This document shows, one piece after another, positions 22,649 to 27,181 of a stretch of DNA of 27,181 bases. The stretch comes from a virus. The stretch spans positions 1-27,181 of IMG/VR virus record IMGVR_UViG_3300010396_000092. The stretch is one strand, 5' to 3'. Every line of letters begins with the position of its first letter. Positions within the stretch are counted from its first letter, which is position 1. Under the pieces are notes generated by a model. The model did no database searches and had not been told where the DNA came from. It saw only the letters and a program-made list of their open reading frames with translations. Position numbers and translations under genes: made by a program.

Positions 22649-23076
22649 TCCAGGGCTTGGCGGGCTTCTTCTAACAAAGATTTTAAGGGAGTACCAACAA
22701 GCTCCATTTTAATAGAACCGTCTAACTGCTTTACTTGTTGAGGATAGGCCAATATTTGACCTTGTAAGTGTGCTACACATTTGGCCAAGACGGCCCTATA
22801 TCTTTCAGCTAAAAGCTCCAATTGTCGAATTTTATGGTCTTGTTCTTCGATGTAGCCTTGTCCCTCAGGGATATCGACATTTTTTAATTGATTCAATTCA
22901 GCTGTGAGCTCATCGCGCTCTTTTCTAAGTTTACCAACTTGATCTTGGCAATTAACAGATAGCCCATGTGAAGTATCTACAGCAACTTGCAGGCGAGAGA
23001 TTTCAGCCTTAAGCGAATCAACCATTTCTGCCAGTTGTGATCTTGATAAATTCCAGCGCTCAATTGGTTCACTCAT
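22642..23076 (-). CDS. Coiled-coil protein of unknown function
   Basis: 144 residues, largely charged helix: SQLAEMVDSLKAEISRLQVAV, then KLRKERDELTAELNQLKN and a second helical stretch LELLAERYRAVLAKC. Heptad-like spacing of Leu suggests dimeric coiled coil. It is the fourth gene of the minus-strand recombination operon. No catalytic motif is seen; an accessory or structural role is possible but not shown. Confidence 0.6.
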   Translation of the reverse strand: MSEPIERWNLSRSQLAEMVDSLKAEISRLQVAVDTSHGLSVNCQDQVGKLRKERDELTAELNQLKNVDIPEGQGYIEEQDHKIRQLELLAERYRAVLAKCVAHLQGQILAYPQQVKQLDGSIKMELVGTPLKSLLEEARQALET

Positions 23077-23113
23077 TCGCTAGCCCAATGCCTTGATGAC
23101 AGATTCAATATAT

Positions 23114-23320
23114 TCATAGGTCGCCCAAGAATTCCAAATGCTTTTCCACAAATTGAGCGCTCATGAGTTGAATTCCATGTTCATCACAATCTATCGCATA
23201 TGCCACGGGCTTTGCTTTTGTGACCATCAGGCTGTACCCGTCGAGACTACCCAAAGATTCGTCACGCTGAATTCGAAATAGTGGTATAGCAATAGCCAGC
23301 TGAGCGTTGGTCGACGACAT
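23114..23320 (-). CDS. Small protein of unknown function in recombination operon
   Basis: 68 residues from ATG 23320, which has AGG five bases upstream. An alternative TTG at 23338 (74 residues) would overlap the upstream stop by four bases, in the style of the other coupled genes. The sequence is mixed alpha/beta (LAIAIPLFRI, SLMVTKAKPVAYAIDCDE, VEKHLEFLGDL). Not recognised. Nucleotide or protein binding cannot be told from the sequence. Confidence 0.55.
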   Translation of the reverse strand: MSSTNAQLAIAIPLFRIQRDESLGSLDGYSLMVTKAKPVAYAIDCDEHGIQLMSAQFVEKHLEFLGDL

Positions 23321-23334
23321 CACTACCTGGTCTT

Positions 23335-23580
23335 TCAATTCAATCCCCTGTCGATATTGGTATTCACAAGCTGATCAACGCCTTCTTTGCCGCCGAGCCA
23401 ATCGAAGTAAATTTCCTTTGCGTAAAACACTATTTGAGAATCATCCATTTCAGAAAATTCTATCCACTTGCCGCCGGTAGTTTCAATTCCCGAAACCTTT
23501 CGGCCATCAACTGTAAATTCAGAAAGAAATTTCCTTGCGTCTGAAGGAATATTTAGATCGATAACTTCTGGTTTTGTCAT
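23335..23580 (-). CDS. Small acidic protein of unknown function in recombination operon
   Basis: 81 residues, acidic. Segments include NIPSDARKFLSEF, TTGGKWIEFSEMDDSQIVFYA and FDWLGGKEGVDQLV. Its ATG overlaps the recT-like stop (ATGA), so it is probably translated with it. Unknown family. Being next to an annealing protein it might be a partner or regulator, which is inference only. Confidence 0.6.
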   Translation of the reverse strand: MTKPEVIDLNIPSDARKFLSEFTVDGRKVSGIETTGGKWIEFSEMDDSQIVFYAKEIYFDWLGGKEGVDQLVNTNIDRGLN

Positions 23581-24542
23581 TGTGGAAATCCTGCGAGTTG
23601 TCCTATCTTGGTTGCTATAATCAGATTCACTTTATCAGGTTGAGGCATCTTCTTGATGATATCGTATATTTGTTTAAGCTCAGTCATTGGAATTTCCCTA
23701 AGCTTCTTTTTCGCATGACGACCGTACGGCATCTTGAATTCAGCGGGTGGAATATTTTTGACCTGCTCTTCATATTTTTTAAGAGCTTCAACTTCTTTAA
23801 CCAAATCAGTAATACCAATTTTTCTGGTTACGACTTGTGGTTCTGGGGGTGGGGATTTAGTTGCTCCCCCGACTTCAAGGGGTTGGTTAATAGGTCCATC
23901 GGGGGGGCTTGTTTGAACAACAGGTTCTGTAGTTGGAGCAGGCGTAACCTCTCTAGCGTTTGGTTTGTCATCAGGCTCATGAGCACTTTCATTTGAACTT
24001 CCGGCTTCGGAGGCGTCATCCCGGTGATTCGCGTGTCCAAGCTCAGAAGGCTCGTAGCCCATTGCAAGACAACTGTCTGGAAACTTAGATCTAACGACTT
24101 GAGTGATACAGCGTGCTCTAAGCATGTCTCTGAGATACTTTCCGTAGTTTCCTTTGCCGAGGTTTCCTGCTGCTTTGGCATCATCAACGGTGTAGGTGAA
24201 CGTTTGAAAATTTGCTTCATTTGATCGTTTAGCCTTGATAATACATCGCTCATCTGACGTCTCCACGAATTCAACCTGATGGTTGGGATTTGATTTGTAA
24301 ACCATGGCTAAGTGTGCTTTAGCCGAAAGCTCAGGCTTGCCTTGAATTAGATTGATCTCTTGAACAGAAGCCCAAGGACCAAGTCCCATCTCGCGTCCAG
24401 CCATGATGATGACTAAGACTTGCTCTGGCCGAGTCAGATGCTTTGGCATCATTCCAGATTGAATAAAATACTTGGCGGTCTCTTTTGCGACAGAGAATTC
24501 GTCTGCGGTTGGCAGAGTTTGTAAGTTCTTTTCAGTTGTCAT
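23577..24542 (-). CDS. RecT-type single-strand annealing protein with C-terminal extension
   Basis: 321 residues. The N-terminal 185 match the RecT family pattern: SGMMPKHLTRPEQVLVIIMAG, GREMGLGPWASVQEI and GKPELSAKAHLAM, then KYLRDMLRARCI and GYEPSEL. Such proteins pair complementary single strands during phage recombination. A Pro/Glu/Ser-rich linker (about 185-250) leads to a C-terminal part (about 275-321) with FKMPYGRHAKKKLREIP, like the small MPFG-type domain (QSregVF/ExoX-C-like) found in some nucleases. No separate exonuclease partner is visible in the window. The ATG has GGAG six bases upstream, and a good promoter lies before it. Confidence 0.75.
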   Translation of the reverse strand: MTTEKNLQTLPTADEFSVAKETAKYFIQSGMMPKHLTRPEQVLVIIMAGREMGLGPWASVQEINLIQGKPELSAKAHLAMVYKSNPNHQVEFVETSDERCIIKAKRSNEANFQTFTYTVDDAKAAGNLGKGNYGKYLRDMLRARCITQVVRSKFPDSCLAMGYEPSELGHANHRDDASEAGSSNESAHEPDDKPNAREVTPAPTTEPVVQTSPPDGPINQPLEVGGATKSPPPEPQVVTRKIGITDLVKEVEALKKYEEQVKNIPPAEFKMPYGRHAKKKLREIPMTELKQIYDIIKKMPQPDKVNLIIATKIGQLAGFPQ

Positions 24543-24550
24543 GTAGATCT

Positions 24551-24599
24551 CCAGATTCGCGTGGAATATAAATCAAATTTATACTTTAAGTCAATCTGG
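24551..24599 (-). promoter_or_regulatory. Promoter and operator of the minus-strand recombination operon
   Basis: On the minus strand, TTGACT (-35, plus 24589-24594) and TATATT (-10, plus 24565-24570) are 18 bases apart, close to the sigma-70 consensus. A perfect dyad TATAAAT-CAA-ATTTATA (24567-24583) overlaps the -10 and spacer, and the arms CCAGATT (24551-24557) and AATCTGG (24593-24599) flank it. A repressor could bind either dyad. Confidence 0.65.
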
Positions 24600-24624
24600 A
24601 AAAAACACTAGATTTTTAAAAAAA

Positions 24625-24656
24625 GGTGGGGAGGGATTTGACTTCCCTCCCGAACC
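24625..24656 (-). terminator. Intrinsic terminator upstream of the recT promoter
   Basis: GGGAGGGA (24629-24636) pairs perfectly with TCCCTCCC (24644-24651), with GGT/ACC outside it; on the minus strand it is followed by seven T. It would stop minus-strand transcription coming from 24660-25144. Since no minus-strand gene lies there, an RNA may be transcribed through that region. Confidence 0.75.
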
Positions 24657-24678
24657 TAGTAAATTCATTGTGTTGATT

Positions 24679-24709
24679 GAATTGGTTTTAATTTCTCATA
24701 TACCAATTC
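24679..24709. repeat. Eight-base inverted repeat, promoter/operator candidate
   Basis: GAATTGGT (24679-24686) and ACCAATTC (24702-24709) form a perfect inverted repeat with a 15-base AT-rich centre. A TTGATT lies just before it (24673-24678) and a TATACC within it, but the spacing (20) is poor for sigma-70. An operator for the plus-strand transcription unit is the simplest reading. Confidence 0.4.
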
Positions 24710-24734
24710 AAAAAAGAAGTGTTTTTTAACTTGG

Positions 24735-25101
24735 GGCTTTTCATTTGAAGCCTACAGGGTGGACTGAAGTCGATTTTTCAATAGTCCATCTGGATCCGGG
24801 GGATCTCGCTCTAGAGGGAGCTAGCATAGACAGGGCAATCATGACTGCGCCTGTTACAAATGAGGGTAAGCAAGCTGAAGGGAGACGAATTATAAAATAA
24901 GGATAGGACCACTGGGTTGCCTTTTTAGGTCTCGGTGCAAGGGGGAGCCACCTTCCGGCCTAATCCTTAAAAACTGCAGAATCTCAAAAGTCCTCCCATA
25001 TGGACCATAAGAGACTGATACAGGAGTGAGCTTCTAAAGAATATCCGCGCAAGTCTCTTTTTGGGATCGCTGCGCCTCAGCTAAGCCGAATTATTTAGAA
25101 G
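24735..25101. ncRNA. Gene-free, hairpin-rich region: large non-coding RNA or leader candidate
   Basis: Between 24,543 and 25,144 no credible gene is seen, yet inverted repeats are dense. They include GGCTT/AAGCC (24735-24752), TGGACT/AGTCCA (24760-24788), GATCC/GGATC (24793-24805) and a bulged 9-11 pair stem closing 24899-24968. AAGAGACT/AGTCTCTT (25009-25059) is followed by T, and CTTCTAAA/TTTAGAAG spans 25031-25101. The strand is uncertain: the minus strand ends in a strong terminator near 24629, while the plus strand leads into the zinc-ribbon gene. It has no resemblance that I recognise to tmRNA, 6S RNA, RNase P RNA or tRNA. Confidence 0.4.
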
Positions 25102-25144
25102 AAACGATCTATATAAAAAACTGAATAGATTTTGAGGTTTATAT

Positions 25145-25396
25145 ATGAAATGCAGACGATGCCAAAACGAAGCCAAGATATTTAAACAAGTCTTCAAAGA
25201 TGGAAGTATTCACGCCCTGCTTCTTTGCCAGAAATGTAATTACAGATGCAATATCCCGAGAGAATTTATCTCAGCAGACACTGAATTCAAAGAAACAAGA
25301 AAAGCCTTAAAAAATAAAAAATATGAAGAGAAAATTCTTCTTCGAAGAATGAATGAAGAAATCGATGAGCAAATGTCTTTCTTTAAATCTCTTTGA
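25145..25396 (+). CDS. Small zinc-ribbon protein
   Basis: 83 residues. Cys3-x2-Cys6 and Cys28-x2-Cys31 form a four-cysteine zinc ribbon (with Cys35 spare). The C-terminal half is a charged helix (NKKYEEKILLRRMNEEIDEQ). Small zinc ribbons in phages often bind DNA or host polymerase. GAGG lies nine bases before the ATG. It is the first gene after the long non-coding region and is followed by two terminators, so it is transcribed as a single unit. Confidence 0.65.
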   Translation: MKCRRCQNEAKIFKQVFKDGSIHALLLCQKCNYRCNIPREFISADTEFKETRKALKNKKYEEKILLRRMNEEIDEQMSFFKSL

Positions 25397-25470
25397 CTCA
25401 AATATAAAAAAATGACATACTCCGCCAGCCTTGATGATCTCTTCTCCAGATTTGATCACAAGCACACCTT

Positions 25471-25510
25471 AAGCCCATTGGCTTCAACCCCATTGGGCTT
25501 TCCTTTTTTT
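25471..25510 (+). terminator. Intrinsic terminator after zinc-ribbon gene
   Basis: AAGCCCA (25471-25477) pairs with TGGGCTT (25494-25500), with a 16-base loop, followed by TCCTTTTTTT. Good stem and T-run, about 75 bases after the stop codon. Confidence 0.7.
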
Positions 25511-25512
25511 GT

Positions 25513-25611
25513 TTGACAAACATCCAGTAAATCAGTCCAGAATGGGATATATCCCCTGCGCAACAGGGTTTATCGTGGTAGCCCATGTGTTATGAGCCAT
25601 GGGCTTTTTTA
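25513..25611 (+). ncRNA. Possible small RNA with three hairpins and own terminator
   Basis: A TTGACA (25513-25518) follows the first terminator; a weak -10 (CAGAAT, 25538-25543, spacing 19) is the best match. From 25544 come GGGATATATCCC, then CCCTG/CAGGG (25554-25568), then AGCCCATG/CATGGGCT (25580-25605) followed by six T. A short RNA of about 70 bases bounded by two terminators is possible. The promoter is the weak point. Confidence 0.45.
25580..25611 (+). terminator. Second intrinsic terminator before the virion-like block
   Basis: AGCCCATG (25580-25587) pairs with CATGGGCT (25598-25605), ten-base loop, followed by TTTTT. It is independent of the terminator at 25471 and ends any RNA started between the two. 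Confidence 0.75.
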
Positions 25612-25649
25612 ATTGCCAATATTCCCAAACACATTGACACTTTGAAGTA

Positions 25650-26138
25650 ATGCCAGCATTGACCACACCGCCTACGCGGGCCGCACTTGTAATGGATAAT
25701 GATGCCCAGAATCTTGGGAATTCTCCCGGGGATGATGGGCGTGGTCGGCTTCATACCTATGTTGCTAACAAGATGTCTGAGCCTGTTCCGGTCACAGTCG
25801 TCAATCCCGCTACCAACACGACTATTACGACCTTCGGGCAGATAAGTGCCGTGCCAGCTGGCGTTGAAACCCAGATTGTAACCTATACTGTACCTGGTGG
25901 GGATTCATTCTCTTTGACCTATGTTCATTTGAGTGGCGACAATGGAGCTGTATTCAATCTCTATATCAACGGGGTAATCCAAGACAGGTGCAGAACCTAT
26001 TGGTGCAACTTCACCACGTTTATGGACTTTGGAAACGGAATTCCAATGAACGCGGGAGATATTGTTTCGGTGAAAGTGATTCATTATCGCCCAGAGGTTG
26101 GAGACTTTGCTAGTCGAATTCAGGGAGTTCTTTCATGA
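25650..26138 (+). CDS. Virion-like protein of unknown function
   Basis: 162 residues. After a polar start (NDAQNLGNSPGDDGRGRLHTY), residues about 65-160 are beta-rich: VPAGVETQIVTYTVPGGDSF, FNLYINGVIQDRCR and PMNAGDIVSVKVIHYRP. This is the pattern of small tail or fiber-associated jelly-roll proteins, and the 'INGV' turn recalls the adaptor domain of the fiber genes. The ribosome site is weak (GAAG). It is separated from the upstream genes by two terminators, and its stop overlaps the next ATG (ATGA). Confidence 0.55.
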   Translation: MPALTTPPTRAALVMDNDAQNLGNSPGDDGRGRLHTYVANKMSEPVPVTVVNPATNTTITTFGQISAVPAGVETQIVTYTVPGGDSFSLTYVHLSGDNGAVFNLYINGVIQDRCRTYWCNFTTFMDFGNGIPMNAGDIVSVKVIHYRPEVGDFASRIQGVLS

Positions 26139-26305
26139 ACGCGTTAGAAAAGAAAAAGATCGAGACGGAGCTAGGCCGACTTCAGGTTGGAATTATGGAA
26201 GACGAGCTATCGATAATGCAGCGACAAGACGATATTAGAAGAATCGAAGAACAGATGGAAATCAAAAAGAAATTGATCTTAGAGAAAAAAGAATTACTTA
26301 AATAA
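26135..26305 (+). CDS. 56-residue coiled-coil microprotein
   Basis: Starts on an ATGA overlap with the preceding gene and ends 17 bases before the next. It is almost all charged helix: NALEKKKIETELGRLQVGIM, then MQRQDDIRRIEEQMEIKKKL, Lys- and Glu-rich. Heptad-like Leu/Ile spacing suggests a coiled coil. No family is recognised. Overlap and clean frame make translation likely; it may be a small chaperone or oligomerisation partner for the neighbouring virion-like proteins. Confidence 0.65.
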   Translation: MNALEKKKIETELGRLQVGIMEDELSIMQRQDDIRRIEEQMEIKKKLILEKKELLK

Positions 26306-26322
26306 AAATCAAGGGGGAATAA

Positions 26323-27099
26323 ATGGCAGACGCAGGAAGGCCGTTATCGGTCAGAACAGAAGCAGATGGTACGAGTGAATACTTAAGAACAAGAGTTGCT
26401 GATGCCACCAACAATTCTCAACTACAAACAGTTGATGCCAACGGCAACGCACATGTTCAGCCGAATGGAAACAATCCAGCATCGTCTCCCGTAACATTGA
26501 AGCTATCAGAGAGAGGTTATTCCAACGCGGATGGTATTTATGATGCCACAAACAACACAATACCATCTACTCAAGCCAATGTTGTTGCTGTTCGAAACGC
26601 AACACCAGGAAGTGCTCAAGAGACAATTCGTCAAACAGGTGTGAATGGTTCAACTGAAACCACTGTTTGGGCGGCCGACGTTTCCTTGCACGATGATTCT
26701 GGTAACGCCTATACTTTAGCCAATCCATTGCCGACTTATTCAGCACCAGCACCGGGAACAGCTGTTTTAGATAGCTTCACATACACCTCTGTTGCTGCTG
26801 CCGGATCTAGTGCTCATTCATACTCTATTCCCGCAACACACACGTTCTATAACATGGGGTTTTTAGTATCGACCTCTGCCAGGTTTAAGTTTGTTGTCGA
26901 TTATACTCTTGATGGCTCAACTTACACGGTGATCGCTACCGTTTATACTTCAGCAGCAAATCCAACGGTCGAGATAAACTTTGTACCAGAACAATATTCA
27001 ATTGTTGGTTCGGCCACGACCGCACTGAGAATCACTGCAAACAACGAAGATTTAGTTGCTAACAATGCATATTCAACTACTTTTGGTGTTTTAGATTAG
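26323..27099 (+). CDS. Virion-like beta-rich protein of unknown function
   Basis: 258 residues. It begins with DAGRPLSVRTEADGTSEYLR and is rich in Asn, Thr and Ser. From about 145 on it is a clear beta body: DSFTYTSVAAAGSSAHSYS, FKFVVDYTLDGSTYTVIATV and VEINFVPEQYSIVGS. It resembles tail- or fiber-associated structural proteins in composition, but no specific domain was recognised. A strong ribosome site (AAGGGGGAA) precedes the ATG. Member of the second structural block. Confidence 0.55.
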   Translation: MADAGRPLSVRTEADGTSEYLRTRVADATNNSQLQTVDANGNAHVQPNGNNPASSPVTLKLSERGYSNADGIYDATNNTIPSTQANVVAVRNATPGSAQETIRQTGVNGSTETTVWAADVSLHDDSGNAYTLANPLPTYSAPAPGTAVLDSFTYTSVAAAGSSAHSYSIPATHTFYNMGFLVSTSARFKFVVDYTLDGSTYTVIATVYTSAANPTVEINFVPEQYSIVGSATTALRITANNEDLVANNAYSTTFGVLD

Positions 27100-27107
27100 G
27101 ATAATCG

Positions 27108-27181
27108 ATGTCTGATGATAGTTGGGTTCAGAGTAGAGCGCCGGTCGCACTGATCGGCTCTAACTCTTCCGGAATTCCACA
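27108..27181 (+). CDS. Start of a gene cut by the window end
   Basis: ATG at 27108 with AGGA about eight bases upstream opens a frame (MSDDSWVQSRAPVALIGSN at its start) that runs without a stop to the window end. Only 24 residues are visible. It continues the second virion-like block; function cannot be told. Confidence 0.6.
   Translation, partial: MSDDSWVQSRAPVALIGSNSSGIP

Noticed and set aside
24950-24970. SRP RNA-like GGAA tetraloop on the minus strand
   Set aside because: AGGCCGGAAGG looks like the SRP tip, but the symmetric AGCAGC side is missing.
25398-25586. Minus-strand frame of 62 residues
   Set aside because: It lies across a terminator hairpin with no ribosome site and has an implausible composition.
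1-27181. CRISPR array, integrase, transposase or toxin-antitoxin genes
   Set aside because: No regularly spaced repeats, no recombinase catalytic motif and no terminal inverted repeats with a transposase frame were found.

Overview
The window is part of a tailed double-stranded DNA phage genome (Caudoviricetes). The virion and lysis genes follow the standard tailed-phage order: capsid protease, scaffold, decoration protein, major capsid protein, connector and neck genes, tail terminator, tail tube, a frameshifted tail assembly chaperone, tape measure, distal tail and hub proteins with fibers, then lysis genes. There is no contractile sheath gene between the tail terminator and the tube gene, so a long flexible (siphovirus-type) tail is inferred. 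The 663-residue tape measure suggests a tail of very roughly 100 nm. A probable outer-membrane lipoprotein among the lysis genes points to a Gram-negative host. The host species cannot be read from this sequence, and no integrase or repressor gene is visible.

Layout. (1) 1-11,700, plus strand: head and tail morphogenesis. Genes are tightly packed and joined by many 1-4 base stop/start overlaps (ATGA, TAATG), which implies translational coupling. A double hairpin follows the major capsid gene. (2) 9,427-18,685: distal tail, fiber and hub genes, which share repeated beta-rich adaptor domains. (3) 18,685-21,211: lysis genes (a membrane coiled-coil protein, an M15 peptidase endolysin, a small holin-like protein, and a membrane/lipoprotein gene pair), with a module-repeat structural protein between them. 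A strong terminator at about 21,219-21,246 ends this block. (4) 21,250-24,542, minus strand: a recombination operon with a RecT-type annealing protein, three small unknown genes, a 38-residue membrane peptide, a RusA-type resolvase and an HNH endonuclease. It has a recognisable promoter with operator-like dyads. (5) 24,543-25,144: about 600 bases without a gene but rich in inverted repeats, a candidate large non-coding RNA or leader. (6) 25,145-25,649: a small zinc-ribbon gene and two terminators that bracket a possible small RNA. (7) 25,650 to the end, plus strand: a second block of virion-like, beta-rich proteins that runs off the window.

Most worth checking: the -1 frameshift at a run of ten A in the tail chaperone gene; a roughly 120-residue module present three times in two unrelated structural proteins; the structured non-coding regions at 22,352-22,523, 24,660-25,101 and 25,544-25,611; a cluster of GACAT half-sites near 22,600; and several unlisted microproteins (31, 38 and 56 residues). 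No CRISPR array, tRNA gene or insertion sequence could be supported.
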